Positions 46,701 through 57,765 of a stretch of 64,000 nt of DNA are shown here, one piece after another. How positions within the stretch are numbered: position 1 is the stretch's first letter; each line of letters opens with the position of its first letter. A program made the position numbers and the translations under genes. The DNA comes from Gelidibacter japonicus (GTDB lineage: Bacteria; Bacteroidota; Bacteroidia; Flavobacteriales; Flavobacteriaceae): positions 186,001 to 250,000 of the forward strand of contig NZ_BJKB01000003.1 in the NCBI RefSeq assembly GCF_010725055.1, read 5' to 3'. The notes under the pieces are model-generated. The model was not told where the DNA came from. It saw nothing but the letters and a program-made list of their open reading frames with translations, and did not search any database.

Positions 46701-49250
46701 TTAGGATTCAGTCTGTGTTTCAGGTTTCTCAATTTTTATAACCAATTCATTTGATTTACTGTCTAAATCCATAGTAATGGTATCCCCTTCGTGAATTTTA
46801 GAAGAGATTATTTCCTCTGCCAATGTATCTTCCACATATTTTTGAATCGCACGTTTTAAAGGCCGCGCGCCATATTGTTGGTCAAATCCTTTCACGGCAA
46901 TATAATCTTTAGCTTTAGGAGTAAGTATGAGTTCATAACCTAAATCCTTAATTCGGAGAATCAATTTCTCAAGTTCAATATCAATAATTTTGTTGATATG
47001 TTCCTTTTCTAGAGTATTGAATACCATGACATCGTCAATACGGTTCAAAAATTCTGGTGCGAATGCTTTTTTGAGGGCGTTTTCAATAACACTTCTTGTA
47101 TTATCACTTGCCTGCGCAGCTTTAGCTGCTGTACCAAAACCAACACCTTGTCCAAAATCCTTCAGTTTACGTGCTCCAATATTGGAGGTCATAATAATGA
47201 TCGTATTTCTAAAATCAATTTTTCGTCCGAGACTATCGGTTAGATAACCATCATCCAAAACCTGTAGTAACATATTGAACACATCAGGATGTGCCTTTTC
47301 AATTTCGTCCAATAAAACTACGGCATAAGGCTTACGTCTGATTTTCTCAGTGAGTTGTCCGCCTTCTTCGTACCCTACATATCCAGGAGGTGCACCAACA
47401 AGTCTTGAAATAGCGAATTTTTCCATATACTCACTCATATCAATTCTTACGAGGGCATCTTCACTGTCAAAAAGCTCTTTGGCCAACACTTTGGCTAACT
47501 GCGTTTTACCGACGCCTGTTTGACCCAAAAATATAAATGACCCAATAGGCTTATTAGGATCCTTGAGGCCAGCACGATTCCGCTGAATGGCCTTCACCAC
47601 TTTTGCAACGGCTTCGTCTTGACCAATTACCTTTCCTTTGATAAGTTCTGGTAGTTTGGCAAGTTTGTTGCTTTCGGTCTGAGCAATTCTGTTTACTGGA
47701 ATACCGGTCATCATTGAAACCACATCGGCAACATTATCCTCCGTTACGATTTCTTTATGAAGTTTGGTTTCTTCTTCCCATTTTTCTTGAGCTATAGCCA
47801 ATTCTTTTTCCAATCGCTTTTCATCATCCCGCAATTTAGCGGCCTCCTCATATTTTTGCTTTTTGACTACCGTGTTTTTGGTTTCTTTAACCGCTTCCAA
47901 TTGTTTTTCAAGTTCTAAGACTTGCTTCGGAACGTTGATGTTGGTGATATGGACTCTTGAGCCCGCTTCATCCATTGCATCAATAGCTTTATCTGGCAAG
48001 AAACGCTCGGTCATATATCTATTGGTCAAACTTACACAAGCTTCAATAGCCTCTTGTGTATATTGCACATTGTGATGTTCTTCATATTTGTCTTTGATGT
48101 TTTCCAAAATCTGAATCGTTTCCTCGACGGTTGTCGGTTCGACGATTACTTTTTGGAAGCGTCGTTCCAAGGCGCCGTCTTTTTCAATATACTGTCTGTA
48201 TTCGTCCAAAGTGGTCGCGCCAATACATTGAATTTCACCTCTTGCCAAAGCTGGCTTAAACATATTGGATGCATCCAAACTACCCGTGGCGCCTCCTGCG
48301 CCAACAATCGTATGGATTTCATCAATAAAAAGAATAATATCATCATTCTTTTCCAATTCGTTCATAACGGCTTTCATTCGCTCTTCAAACTGGCCCCGGT
48401 ATTTGGTCCCAGCAACCAAGCTCGCCAAGTCTAAGGTGACCACGCGTTTATTGAAAAGTATTCTGGACACTTTCCGCTTGATGATCCGCAGCGCCAAACC
48501 TTCTGCAATGGCCGATTTGCCAACCCCAGGTTCACCAATCAGCAGTGGATTGTTCTTTTTACGTCTGCTCAAAATTTGGGAGACACGTTCTATTTCCTTT
48601 TCTCTTCCAACAACAGGATCGAGCTTGCCTTCTTCAGCCAAAACCGTTAAATCACGACCAAAATTATCTAAAACAGGTGTTTTCGATTTTTTGGCGCCTT
48701 TTGCAGCCGATTGACTGAAAGGGTTGTGCTTTGCCTCATCCCCTTCATTTATGTCATCATCAGAAAATGACTCCGCCTTTGGAGCTTCTGTGTAGTCATC
48801 ATTGTTAGTTATCATAGATTTGAATTGTTCTTTAACGTTATCATAATCCACTTTGAGCTTATTCAATAGCTTTGTCGTAGGATCATTTTCATTTCTTAAG
48901 ATGCACAATAATAAATGTGCCGTATTAATTGAGGTGCTTTGAAACAACTTTGCTTCTAAAAACGTTGTTTTGAGCGCACGCTCCGCTTGTCTTGTCAAAT
49001 GCAAATTCTTCTTTTCATTTGACATTGTTGCACTGCTTGGGTTGGCCGGGCTTAAAATTTCTACTTTACGTCGTAAATGGTTTAAGTCGATTTCCAGTGC
49101 GCTTAAAATATCAATAGCCTTGCCATTGCCGTCTCTCAGCAACCCCAGCATTAAATGTTCTGTCCCAATAAAATCATGTCCTAACCTTAAAGCTTCTTCC
49201 TTGCTATAGGCTATAACATCTTTGACTCTTGGGGAAAAATTATCATCCAT
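46701..49250 (-). CDS. clpC: ATP-dependent Clp protease ATPase subunit ClpC
   Basis: An 849-residue class I Clp ATPase (AAA+ unfoldase). The N-domain repeats cover about residues 1-145. The first AAA+ module has Walker A GEPGVGKSA and Walker B ILFIDEIHTI. The second has GQTGVGKTQ and a later DEIEKAH. A UVR-like coiled segment (EEAAKLRDDEKRLEKEL) lies between them, which marks ClpC rather than ClpA or ClpB. It feeds substrates to ClpP. The frame extends to 49286, but ATG 49250 (MDDNFSPRVKDVIAYS) gives the family start. No McsA/McsB partners are in the window. Confidence 0.95.
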   Translation of the reverse strand: MDDNFSPRVKDVIAYSKEEALRLGHDFIGTEHLMLGLLRDGNGKAIDILSALEIDLNHLRRKVEILSPANPSSATMSNEKKNLHLTRQAERALKTTFLEAKLFQSTSINTAHLLLCILRNENDPTTKLLNKLKVDYDNVKEQFKSMITNNDDYTEAPKAESFSDDDINEGDEAKHNPFSQSAAKGAKKSKTPVLDNFGRDLTVLAEEGKLDPVVGREKEIERVSQILSRRKKNNPLLIGEPGVGKSAIAEGLALRIIKRKVSRILFNKRVVTLDLASLVAGTKYRGQFEERMKAVMNELEKNDDIILFIDEIHTIVGAGGATGSLDASNMFKPALARGEIQCIGATTLDEYRQYIEKDGALERRFQKVIVEPTTVEETIQILENIKDKYEEHHNVQYTQEAIEACVSLTNRYMTERFLPDKAIDAMDEAGSRVHITNINVPKQVLELEKQLEAVKETKNTVVKKQKYEEAAKLRDDEKRLEKELAIAQEKWEEETKLHKEIVTEDNVADVVSMMTGIPVNRIAQTESNKLAKLPELIKGKVIGQDEAVAKVVKAIQRNRAGLKDPNKPIGSFIFLGQTGVGKTQLAKVLAKELFDSEDALVRIDMSEYMEKFAISRLVGAPPGYVGYEEGGQLTEKIRRKPYAVVLLDEIEKAHPDVFNMLLQVLDDGYLTDSLGRKIDFRNTIIIMTSNIGARKLKDFGQGVGFGTAAKAAQASDNTRSVIENALKKAFAPEFLNRIDDVMVFNTLEKEHINKIIDIELEKLILRIKDLGYELILTPKAKDYIAVKGFDQQYGARPLKRAIQKYVEDTLAEEIISSKIHEGDTITMDLDSKSNELVIKIEKPETQTES

Positions 49251-49460
49251 AGTAAAATCCTTTCTGCATAAAAATAATGAAAACAACTTGAATACGGCAA
49301 AAACTATACCTTAAATGTTTTCGTATGTGCTAAGTGACGAAAAAAACTTCACAATTTCAAAACATTTAACGAGATACTTATCAAATGGAATCCCTTATTT
49401 ATTGTTAATAAAATATACCAAAAAACCTCAATAAAGTGGCGTTAAAACTCGTAAAATGGT

Positions 49461-49468
49461 TATCTTAG
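49461..49468 (+). promoter_or_regulatory. Candidate -7 element of gyrA
   Basis: TATCTTAG differs at one position from TAnnTTTG. It predicts a start near 49475 and a leader of about 34 nt. The rest of the gap to clpC holds nothing else I could support. Confidence 0.3.
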
Positions 49469-49508
49469 CACGATTTGAAAATCTACAAAAAATCTAATTA
49501 ACTTATAT

Positions 49509-52076
49509 ATGACAGAAGGAGAAAAATTGATCCCTATCAACATTGAAGATGAAATGAAATCGGCTTACATTGATTATTCAATGTCGGTCATTGTGTCACG
49601 TGCGTTGCCAGATGTTAGAGATGGTCTTAAGCCCGTACACCGACGAGTGCTTTTTGGCATGCATGAGCTTGGTATTAGATCCAATACCGCTCATAAGAAA
49701 TCGGCTAGAATTGTTGGGGAAGTTTTGGGAAAGTACCACCCACACGGAGATACATCGGTTTATGACACTATGGTGCGTATGGCCCAAGAATGGAGTTTGC
49801 GTTATATGTTGGTGGATGGTCAAGGGAATTTTGGTTCCGTTGATGGCGACAGTCCAGCAGCAATGCGTTATACAGAAGCTAGGATGCGTAAAATATCTGA
49901 AGACATGTTGGCAGATATTGAGAAGGAAACCGTAGATCACAAACTGAATTTTGACGATACCTTACAAGAACCAACCGTGTTGCCAACCCGAATCCCAGGA
50001 CTTTTAGTCAATGGTGCTTCTGGTATTGCGGTAGGTATGGCAACAAATATGCCGCCTCATAATATTAGTGAGGTGGTTGATGGTATTGTTGCCTATATTG
50101 ATAACCATGATATTGATATCGATGAGTTGATTACACATATCAAAGCACCGGACTTTCCTACTGGAGGAACAATTTATGGTTATGATGGCGTTATTGAAGC
50201 GTTTAAAACAGGTCGTGGACGGATTGTGATAAGAGCTAAAGCTACTATTGAAGAGGTCCAGGGCAGAGAATCGATTGTCGTAACTGAAATACCTTACTTA
50301 GTCAATAAAGCGGACATGATCAAGAAAACGGCTGATCTGGTCAATGAAAAGAAAATTGACGGTATTTCAATGATTCGCGATGAATCTGACCGAAATGGAA
50401 TGCGTATCGTTTATGTTTTAAAACGTGATGCTATTCCAAATATAGTTTTAAACACCTTATATAAGTACACTGCGCTGCAATCGTCGTTTAGTGTAAACAA
50501 TATTGCACTCGTTAATGGTCGACCTCAATTGTTGAACTTGAAGGATATGATCCATCATTTTGTTGAGCATAGACACGATGTAGTTGTAAGAAGAACCACT
50601 TATGAACTTCGTAAGGCAGAAGAACGGGCCCATATATTAGAAGGTTTAATCATTGCTTCAGATAATATTGATGAAGTTATTGCATTAATCCGTGCATCAT
50701 CCAATGCTGACGAAGCACGCGAGAAATTGATTGAACGTTTTCAGCTTTCAGAAATTCAAGCGAAAGCCATTGTTGAGATGCGTTTGCGTCAATTAACCGG
50801 TCTTGAGCAGGATAAATTACGTTCGGAATATGAAGAGTTGATGAAAACCATTGAGGATTTGAAGGATATTCTTGACAAGAAAGAACGTCGTATGCAGATC
50901 ATCAAGGACGAATTGATTGTAGTTAAAGAAAAGTATGGTGATGAGCGTCGCTCTGTTATTGAATATGCCGGTGGCGATTTGAGCATTGAAGATATGATTC
51001 CTGATGAGCAAGTGGTCATTACCATTTCTCATGCAGGCTATATCAAACGGACATCGTTGACAGAGTACAAAACCCAACATAGAGGAGGAGTGGGCCAAAA
51101 GGCATCCACAACGCGTAATGAAGATTTCTTAGAGCATTTATTTGTGGGTACCAATCATCAATACATGTTATTCTTCACTCAAAAGGGAAAATGTTTCTGG
51201 ATGCGAGTTTATGAAATACCCGAAGGCAGCAAAACATCTAAGGGTAGAGCCATCCAAAATCTCATCAATATTGAGCAGGATGATAAGGTGAGAGCTTTTA
51301 TTTGTACTCAAGACCTTAAAGATGAAGACTATATTAACAGCCATTATGTTATTATGGCAACCAAGATGGGCCAGGTTAAAAAAACCTCTTTAGAGCAATA
51401 TTCCCGTCCAAGGACCAATGGTATCAATGCCATTACCATTAAGGAGGATGATATGCTATTGGAAGCAAAATTAACCACAGGTAATAGTCAGATCATGTTG
51501 GCCCTTAAATCTGGTAAGGCCATTCGTTTTGAAGAAGCTAAAACGCGTCCGATGGGTAGAAATGCCTCGGGAGTGCGCGGAATTACTCTGGCACATGCCA
51601 ATGATGAAGTCATTGGTATGGTCACCATTGAAAATCCAATGGAAGAATCTGTTTTAGTGGTTTCTGAAAACGGCTATGGTAAACGTACATATATTGATGA
51701 TCCGGAGGATGGAGAAGCCGTATATAGAATTACCAACAGGGGAGGAAAAGGTGTTAAAACCATTTCTATTACTGAAAAGACTGGCGATTTGGTTGCCATA
51801 AAGTCGGTGAGCGATGAAGACGATTTAATGATTATTAACAAATCTGGAATTGCCATTCGTATGGCGGTTAACGATTTACGTGTTATGGGAAGGGCTACCC
51901 AAGGTGTCAAATTGATAAATTTGAAAGGAAGTGATTCTATTGCAGCTGTCGCTAAAGTGATGAAGGAGGAAGAAGATTTACTCTTAGAAGACGGATCAGA
52001 TGAGGCCGTTGAAAACCAGTCCGAGGAAGATAATGGCACAACTCTTGATAATTTAGACGACGAAAACAATAATTAA
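49509..52076 (+). CDS. gyrA: DNA gyrase subunit A
   Basis: An 855-residue gyrase A subunit that cleaves and rejoins DNA to introduce negative supercoils together with GyrB. The catalytic Tyr is Tyr121 in AMRYTEARM. The quinolone-region motif [10 protein letters not shown] is at 77-86, with Thr82 at the place of E. coli Ser83. GyrA C-terminal beta-pinwheel blades occupy about 500-820, including the GyrA-box-like motif QHRGGVGQK-type HRGGVGQKA. The last 30 residues are acidic ([17 protein letters not shown]...). It is followed by a TPR gene 24 bp downstream. Confidence 0.97.
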   Translation: MTEGEKLIPINIEDEMKSAYIDYSMSVIVSRALPDVRDGLKPVHRRVLFGMHELGIRSNTAHKKSARIVGEVLGKYHPHGDTSVYDTMVRMAQEWSLRYMLVDGQGNFGSVDGDSPAAMRYTEARMRKISEDMLADIEKETVDHKLNFDDTLQEPTVLPTRIPGLLVNGASGIAVGMATNMPPHNISEVVDGIVAYIDNHDIDIDELITHIKAPDFPTGGTIYGYDGVIEAFKTGRGRIVIRAKATIEEVQGRESIVVTEIPYLVNKADMIKKTADLVNEKKIDGISMIRDESDRNGMRIVYVLKRDAIPNIVLNTLYKYTALQSSFSVNNIALVNGRPQLLNLKDMIHHFVEHRHDVVVRRTTYELRKAEERAHILEGLIIASDNIDEVIALIRASSNADEAREKLIERFQLSEIQAKAIVEMRLRQLTGLEQDKLRSEYEELMKTIEDLKDILDKKERRMQIIKDELIVVKEKYGDERRSVIEYAGGDLSIEDMIPDEQVVITISHAGYIKRTSLTEYKTQHRGGVGQKASTTRNEDFLEHLFVGTNHQYMLFFTQKGKCFWMRVYEIPEGSKTSKGRAIQNLINIEQDDKVRAFICTQDLKDEDYINSHYVIMATKMGQVKKTSLEQYSRPRTNGINAITIKEDDMLLEAKLTTGNSQIMLALKSGKAIRFEEAKTRPMGRNASGVRGITLAHANDEVIGMVTIENPMEESVLVVSENGYGKRTYIDDPEDGEAVYRITNRGGKGVKTISITEKTGDLVAIKSVSDEDDLMIINKSGIAIRMAVNDLRVMGRATQGVKLINLKGSDSIAAVAKVMKEEEDLLLEDGSDEAVENQSEEDNGTTLDNLDDENNN

Positions 52077-52100
52077 CACTTAAATTTAAAACAACTAAAA

Positions 52101-53375
52101 ATGAAAAAACAAATAATAATCGCTTTGGCACTTTTAGTAGGTACTTTTTCGTTCGCACAAAAAAGCGAAATAAGAGATGCTGAAAAGGCTATAAAGAAGA
52201 ATAATTTTGCAGAGGCTAAATCTGCTATTAACACTGCAGAATCCTTAATTGGAAGCGCAGACGATAAATTGAAAGCCCAATTCTACTTTGTAAAAGGCCA
52301 GGCATTTTACGCCAATGGTACAGGAACAGATGCAGATATGGACATTGCCATTGAAAGTCTGAACATGGTAGAAAAAGTGGAAGGTAAAAACGGAAAATAT
52401 TCCAAAAATGTTGATGAAATTAAGCAAGGCATGCTCAATACCTTTTTGACCAAAGCAAACGCCGCCTTAGAGAAAAAGAATTATGCAGCGTCTTCTGCTG
52501 GATTTGAAAAGGCCTACAAAATGTCAAAATCGGATACCTTGTTCCTTTATTATGCAGCAGCTACAGCTGTAAACGGTGAAGATTATGACACAGCATTAAA
52601 GCATTACGAAGAGCTTAAAAACTTGGGTTATGTAGGTGTTGAAACTGAGTATCTTGCTGTCAATAAAGAGACAAATGAAGAGGAAGCGTTTCCTTCAAAG
52701 GCAATGATGGATATTTCTGTAAAGGCTGGTACCCATATTAAACCAACGATTAAGAAATCAGAATCAAAGCAGGGAGAAATAGTTAGAAATGTTGCCTTGA
52801 TTTATATGAACCAAGGTAATAATGAAAAAGCTCTCGAAGCTATGAAAGATGCTAGAGTGGCAAATCCAGACGATGCTAGTTTAATTATTTCTGAAGCCAA
52901 TATGCAATTGAAAATGGGCAATAGAGATGAGTTCAAGAGACTTATTCAGGAAGCGTTGGTAAAAGATCCAAATAATCCGGAATTGTTATTCAACTTGGGA
53001 ATTGTTGCTGCAGAAGCTGGAGAAACTGATGCCGCAAAAGGATATTACGAGAAAGCTTTAAAAATTAAGCCAGATTATACAGACGTTCATAACAACATGG
53101 CTGTATTGATCTTGAGTCAAGAACAAGCCATTATTGAAAAAATGAATGCACTCGGAAGTTCTGCTGCCGATAACAAAAAGTATGATGAACTGAAAGAGGA
53201 AAGATCCCAACTTTATAGAGAGGCCATTCCTTATTTGGAAACCACGCTTAAGCTAAGACCTACAGATTTGCAAACCGCAAAAACCTTGCTGAATATTTTT
53301 AGTGCCTTGGGTGATACCGCTAAGCAGAAAGAAATGAAAGCTAAAGTTGAAGCTATAGAAAGTGGTCAAAATTAA
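52101..53375 (+). CDS. Tetratricopeptide repeat protein, secreted
   Basis: A 424-residue protein with a signal peptide (MKKQIIIALALLVGTFSFAQ). It is almost wholly helical with TPR-like units, such as AAATAVNGEDYDTALKHYEELKNLGY, ALIYMNQGNNEKALEAMKDA, and LFNLGIVAAEAGETDAAKGYYEKALKIKPDY. The last unit's Y.. NMAVLI region is followed by a long helix. It probably scaffolds a periplasmic or outer-membrane complex; the partner is unknown. It follows gyrA after 24 bp but may have its own promoter, and it ends at a strong terminator. Confidence 0.85.
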   Translation: MKKQIIIALALLVGTFSFAQKSEIRDAEKAIKKNNFAEAKSAINTAESLIGSADDKLKAQFYFVKGQAFYANGTGTDADMDIAIESLNMVEKVEGKNGKYSKNVDEIKQGMLNTFLTKANAALEKKNYAASSAGFEKAYKMSKSDTLFLYYAAATAVNGEDYDTALKHYEELKNLGYVGVETEYLAVNKETNEEEAFPSKAMMDISVKAGTHIKPTIKKSESKQGEIVRNVALIYMNQGNNEKALEAMKDARVANPDDASLIISEANMQLKMGNRDEFKRLIQEALVKDPNNPELLFNLGIVAAEAGETDAAKGYYEKALKIKPDYTDVHNNMAVLILSQEQAIIEKMNALGSSAADNKKYDELKEERSQLYREAIPYLETTLKLRPTDLQTAKTLLNIFSALGDTAKQKEMKAKVEAIESGQN

Positions 53376-53399
53376 AATTGACTGTTGAACATTATAAAG

Positions 53400-53429
53400 A
53401 TGCTATCTCCTTGAGGTAGCATTTTTTTA
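53400..53429 (+). terminator. Terminator after the TPR gene
   Basis: Stem tgctatct (53401-53408) pairs with aggtagca (53414-53421), followed by seven T. It also sits at the 3' end of the opposing NlpC/P60 gene. Confidence 0.85.
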
Positions 53430-54179
53430 TTATATAATTTTTTTAATGACCCGGAGTTTGTGGGTATGCATTTTCACGTCCGTATTGTAAATTCCTGAAT
53501 GGTCCAATCTATCAACCCGTACTTTCCCATGGGCATGAATGATGTAGTTATCAGGCATTATGATGCCAACATGCACAATTTGACCTTCGTTATTGTCAAA
53601 AAAGGCCAAGTCTCCTGCTTCGCTTTCCTCTATAAAACTTAAGGCTTCACCTTGTTTTGCTTGTTGCTCTACGCCACGGTATAAGTTATAACCGTTGAGT
53701 TTATAGACCATTTGTGTCAGGCCTGGAGCATCAATACCAAAAGGTGTTTTTCCTCCATATAAATAAGGCGAGTTGCGATATAAGAAAGCAGTCTCTATTA
53801 ATTTTGATTTTGGATGAATGCCTTTAATACAATTTCCGTCAAAGGCATGTTTGAGGATATTCAAAGCGGTCAATGAAGATCCTAATGGAATTGTGAGTAA
53901 TTGATGGTTACTGTCTTGAACGAACTCTATTAAATCGCCAGAAAGCTTCTGAGGGCATTCTGCCAAGAAACTATATTCAGATTCGGATAGTTCACGATAC
54001 TGGTTGTTGTCAATCCATCCTTCAAATTGATCATAGGTCAAACGGACTTTACTCCATTTTTTTCGACGTTCAGTCACCTTGAAGATTTCACCATATAATA
54101 CTTGGGACACAAGTTCGGTAGTATCTGACGGTTCTATTCTTAAAGGTACGATGCTTAAATTGGCAATTCCGTAGGTCAT
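53430..54179 (-). CDS. NlpC/P60 (C40) family protein lacking the catalytic Cys
   Basis: A 249-residue protein without a signal peptide. Two bacterial-SH3-like segments lie in residues 1-120 (for example KVRLTYDQFEGWID at about 44-57). The NlpC/P60 domain begins near 125: SPYLYGGKTPFGIDAPGLTQM at about 134-154, AGDLAFFDNNEG and VHVGIIM with the catalytic His, and YIIHAHG for the third residue. Active members have Asp-Cys-Ser-Gly at the nucleophile; here the codons GAT GCT CCA GGC give Asp-Ala-Pro-Gly. The remaining site is intact. Active relatives cut the gamma-D-Glu-dipeptide link in cell-wall peptides (dipeptidyl-peptidase VI type). Confidence 0.85.
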   Translation of the reverse strand: MTYGIANLSIVPLRIEPSDTTELVSQVLYGEIFKVTERRKKWSKVRLTYDQFEGWIDNNQYRELSESEYSFLAECPQKLSGDLIEFVQDSNHQLLTIPLGSSLTALNILKHAFDGNCIKGIHPKSKLIETAFLYRNSPYLYGGKTPFGIDAPGLTQMVYKLNGYNLYRGVEQQAKQGEALSFIEESEAGDLAFFDNNEGQIVHVGIIMPDNYIIHAHGKVRVDRLDHSGIYNTDVKMHTHKLRVIKKII

Positions 54180-54316
54180 AGAGGTGAAATGGTCTATTGA
54201 CTATTTTGATTGATTGTTAGGCCATGATTGCCTAAGAATATGAAATGAAAAAATGTTGTATTTGAAAATAATTCCATCAATAAATACTAAGAATAGAATC
54301 TACAATACAATGTTTG

Positions 54317-55495
54317 TTAGGAGCGTTCAATAACCATTGCCGAGGCACCTCCGCCACCGTTGCAAATGGCTGCTGCACCAATTTTAGCATTGTTTTGCTC
54401 TAATACGTTCAACAGTGTAATGATGATCCTGACCCCTGAGCAACCTAACGGATGTCCTAAGGATACTGCGCCTCCATTCACGTTGACATTGCTATCATTC
54501 AGGCCTAAAATTTTCATATTGGCCAAACCAACTATCGAAAAGGCCTCATTGAATTCAAAATAATCGACATCATCTATTGAAATCCCTGCTTTATCAAGTG
54601 CTTTTGGCAATGCCTTGGCGGGAGCGGTAGTAAACCACTTAGGTTCTTGTGCCGCATCAGCATAACTTTTTATGGTAGCCAAAGGCTTTAGTCCAAGTTC
54701 ATCGGCTTTATCTCTACTCATTAAAACAACCGCACCAGCGCCATCATTAATAGTGGAAGCATTCGCGGCGGTAACCGTACCATCTTTTGTAAAAGCAGGT
54801 CTTAATGATGGAATTTTATCCATCTTTACGTTTGTGTATTCCTCATCTCTGGAAACTACAATGGCGTCTCCGCGACGTTGAGGGACTTCTACAGGTACCA
54901 CTTCATTATCAAATTTACCGGCATCCCATGCTGCCGCCGATCGCTTATAAGACTGAATTGCAAACGCATCTTGATCTTCTCTACTGAACTTATATTCAAT
55001 GGCACATTCATCAGCACAAACGCCCATGGCATTTTCATCATAGGCATCTACCAAACCGTCTTTTTGCATGCCGTCAATTAAGGTAGCTGGTCCAAATTTT
55101 GTACCTGTTCTAGCGTGTAAATAATGAGGAATCAAGCTCATGTTTTCCATTCCACCGGCAACAATGATATCTGCATCACCTAACGCAATGGCTTGGGCTG
55201 CTTGCATCACTGCTTTCATTCCAGAGGCGCAAACTTTATTGACCGTAGTACATGGTACAGTGTCTGGTAGTCCAGCATAAATAGCCGCCTGACGTGCAGG
55301 TGCCTGTCCTGTACCTGCCTGTACTACATTGCCCATGATCACTTCCTGAACCAAATCAGGGTTTAAGTTGATTTTATCCAAGGCACCTTTTATAGCTATG
55401 GCACCTAATCTTGGCGCCGGAACTGTAGATAAGGCACCTAAAAAACTACCTATTGGCGTTCTGGCTGCAGATACAATGACGACTTCTTTACTCAT
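54317..55495 (-). CDS. Acetyl-CoA C-acyltransferase (thiolase)
   Basis: A 392-residue thiolase that joins two acetyl-CoA units or performs the last step of beta-oxidation. The nucleophilic Cys is in [16 protein letters not shown] at about residues 86-101. The catalytic C-terminal Cys is in [13 protein letters not shown] at about 379-391 and His lies in [15 protein letters not shown]-terminal [15 protein letters not shown] is typical. Length and motifs fit the AtoB-type biosynthetic or degradative enzyme; these cannot be told apart here. ATG 55495 gives the family start; the 10-residue upstream extension lacks family residues. Confidence 0.94.
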   Translation of the reverse strand: MSKEVVIVSAARTPIGSFLGALSTVPAPRLGAIAIKGALDKINLNPDLVQEVIMGNVVQAGTGQAPARQAAIYAGLPDTVPCTTVNKVCASGMKAVMQAAQAIALGDADIIVAGGMENMSLIPHYLHARTGTKFGPATLIDGMQKDGLVDAYDENAMGVCADECAIEYKFSREDQDAFAIQSYKRSAAAWDAGKFDNEVVPVEVPQRRGDAIVVSRDEEYTNVKMDKIPSLRPAFTKDGTVTAANASTINDGAGAVVLMSRDKADELGLKPLATIKSYADAAQEPKWFTTAPAKALPKALDKAGISIDDVDYFEFNEAFSIVGLANMKILGLNDSNVNVNGGAVSLGHPLGCSGVRIIITLLNVLEQNNAKIGAAAICNGGGGASAMVIERS

Positions 55496-55595
55496 TTTTA
55501 ATGGGTTTTGATTTGAATGATGCAAAATTAAACATTTTTAATTTGATTTTGGAATGAAACCTGACGTTAAACCTTCAAATCCTTTTATATTTTAT

Positions 55596-55603
55596 TACTT
55601 TTG
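55596..55603 (+). promoter_or_regulatory. Predicted -7 element of the HD-domain receptor gene
   Basis: TACTTTTG matches TAnnTTTG and predicts a start near 55610, 16 nt before the ATG at 55626. Confidence 0.5.
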
Positions 55604-55625
55604 AAAGACAATTGATGCGACTTTG

Positions 55626-57671
55626 ATGAAAAACATTATAAACAAGTGGTATAAGAATCATTCACTTATTTACAAAATCCTCCTTTTTATTGGGACTACT
55701 TTTTTAATTGTTTATCTCTTTCCCAAAAGTGGCAAATTCAAATATAATTTTGATAAAAATAAGCCGTGGCAGTCGGAAAACCTCTATGCGCCATTTGATT
55801 TTGCCATTCAAAAATCGGCAGAAGAACTACAAAAGGAAAAATCGGCCATTATTAAGGAAAGCGCGGTATATTTTGATGTTATAGACGAAATTAAGGATTT
55901 TGTTTTTGAAGATTACAACAAGAAGTTCAACGCCACCTTTCATGACTCATTGGGCAGAAAAAAGACCGAGCTTTACAGGATAGGCAAAGGAGTGTTGAAC
56001 GAGATCTATAAAAATGGTGTACTCGAAGAGGAATATAACTATCCAAATGATAAGAACGTTATTTTGTTGGATGGTCAGAATCAAATAGCTTCTACAACCT
56101 ATTCTGAACTATCTAAAATAGATGCTTTTAGGCGATTATTGGAAAAGCAATTGGAAGACCGCGGGGATTCAAAATTTACGGCTGTTTTCGTCTCTATGTT
56201 TTTTGATTTGATTGAACCCAATCTCAAAATCAATAAATCCATTACACAAAATGCACTTAATGAAGAATTGGATAAAATATCTTCAACACGTGGGAATATT
56301 GAAAGAGAAACCCTGATAATCTCGAAGGGGGAGCTCGTTGAAGGTCATAAATATGACATTTTAAAATCTTTGGAATCTGAATACGAATCTCAGGTCTGGA
56401 GTTCCTCAAATTATACTTGGGTCGTAATTTCCTATTCAATCCTTGTGGCGTTGACCTTATTGATGCTGCTTTTGTTTTTACGAAAATATAGGATTGAAGT
56501 GTTTTTGGACAATACCAAGGTGACTTTTATATTTTTTAATATTCTCTTAATGGTATTGTTGACAACATTGATTGTCAATTACAATTCCAAATACGTTTAT
56601 GTGGTACCGCTATGTGTACTTCCGCTGGTCTTAAAAGCCTTTTTTGATGCAAGGTTAGGATTGTTTGCACATGTCCTGACTGTGCTTCTACTGGGTTTTA
56701 TAGTACCAAATAGCTACGAATATATGTTTTTACAGATCACGGCTGGTATTGTGACCATCCTGACGGTTTCTGAATTGTACAAACGTGCAAATTTATTTAT
56801 TTCGGTAGGCCAGATCACGCTTATTTATATCATTACCTATTTTGCTTTTTTCGTTATTCATGAAGGAAGTATTGCGACCCTGAATTTTGAAGCTTTCGGA
56901 ATGTTCATTTTATGCGGATTGGCAACCTTATTTGTGCAGCCCCTAATTTACATTTATGAAAAGCTGTTTGGATTAGTGTCGGATGTCTCGCTATTGGAGC
57001 TTTCAGATACCAATACCAAGCTTTTGAAAGAATTGTCAAATAAGGCACCCGGAACTTTTCATCATAGCTTAAATGTGGCCAATTTAGCTGAAGCCTCTGC
57101 CAATGAAATTGGTGCAAATGCCATGTTGGTTAGGGTAGGTGCGCTTTATCACGATATCGGGAAAATGAAAAACCCGACGTATTTTACCGAAAACCAATCC
57201 ACTGGTCTCAATCCACATGACGAATTATCTCCACAGGAAAGTTCAAATATCATTTTTGCACACGTTTTAGATGGCATTGAAATAGCCAAAAAGAATAATT
57301 TACCTGATCGGGTTATTGATTTTATTAGGACACATCATGGTACTAGTGTGGTATATTATTTTTATATGAAGGAAAAGGAACTGGATATTGATGCAGATAT
57401 TGCCGATTTTAGATATCCAGGCCCAAAACCCTTCAGCAAGGAAACTGCAATTTTAATGATGTGTGATAGTGTAGAAGCGGCTTCTAAAAGTTTAAAAGAC
57501 CCATCATCCACTAAAATCAATCACTTTGTGGAAAATATTATCAATAAGCAAATGGAGGACGGGCAGTTTTTAAATGCCAATATTACCTTCAAAGAGATTG
57601 AATCCATTAAGAAAATATTAAAAAATAAATTAGCTAACATCTTCCATCTCAGGATAGAATATCCAGAATAA
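55626..57671 (+). CDS. 7TMR-HD family protein (PgpH-type c-di-AMP phosphodiesterase)
   Basis: A 681-residue membrane protein. A first helix lies near residues 15-35, then an extracytoplasmic 7TMR-HDED-type region of about 210 residues with coiled segments. Seven transmembrane helices fill about 260-460. The cytosolic HD domain at about 475-640 shows the metal motif ALYHDIGKMKNP, HHSLNVANLAEASA and FIRTHHGTSVVYYFY. In Listeria and others PgpH of this architecture degrades cyclic di-AMP; flavobacterial use of c-di-AMP is not shown here. It is a single gene upstream of tRNA-Ser. Confidence 0.9.
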   Translation: MKNIINKWYKNHSLIYKILLFIGTTFLIVYLFPKSGKFKYNFDKNKPWQSENLYAPFDFAIQKSAEELQKEKSAIIKESAVYFDVIDEIKDFVFEDYNKKFNATFHDSLGRKKTELYRIGKGVLNEIYKNGVLEEEYNYPNDKNVILLDGQNQIASTTYSELSKIDAFRRLLEKQLEDRGDSKFTAVFVSMFFDLIEPNLKINKSITQNALNEELDKISSTRGNIERETLIISKGELVEGHKYDILKSLESEYESQVWSSSNYTWVVISYSILVALTLLMLLLFLRKYRIEVFLDNTKVTFIFFNILLMVLLTTLIVNYNSKYVYVVPLCVLPLVLKAFFDARLGLFAHVLTVLLLGFIVPNSYEYMFLQITAGIVTILTVSELYKRANLFISVGQITLIYIITYFAFFVIHEGSIATLNFEAFGMFILCGLATLFVQPLIYIYEKLFGLVSDVSLLELSDTNTKLLKELSNKAPGTFHHSLNVANLAEASANEIGANAMLVRVGALYHDIGKMKNPTYFTENQSTGLNPHDELSPQESSNIIFAHVLDGIEIAKKNNLPDRVIDFIRTHHGTSVVYYFYMKEKELDIDADIADFRYPGPKPFSKETAILMMCDSVEAASKSLKDPSSTKINHFVENIINKQMEDGQFLNANITFKEIESIKKILKNKLANIFHLRIEYPE

Positions 57672-57701
57672 AAAAATCATAATAAAAAGTCTTTAAAATA
57701 G

Positions 57702-57732
57702 TTGCTTTCTTTGGAATGAAGGGCTACATTTG
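57702..57732 (+). promoter_or_regulatory. Promoter of tRNA-Ser (TTG-N20-TACATTTG)
   Basis: TTG at 57702-57704 and TACATTTG at 57725-57732 are 20 bp apart, close to the Bacteroidota consensus TTG-N19-TAnnTTTG. The start site would be near 57738, followed by gcatccgcattt, a start region typical of stable RNA genes, then tRNA-Ser at 57766. Confidence 0.8.
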
Positions 57733-57765
57733 CATCCGCATTTAGGAGATGTTCTTTAACAAATA

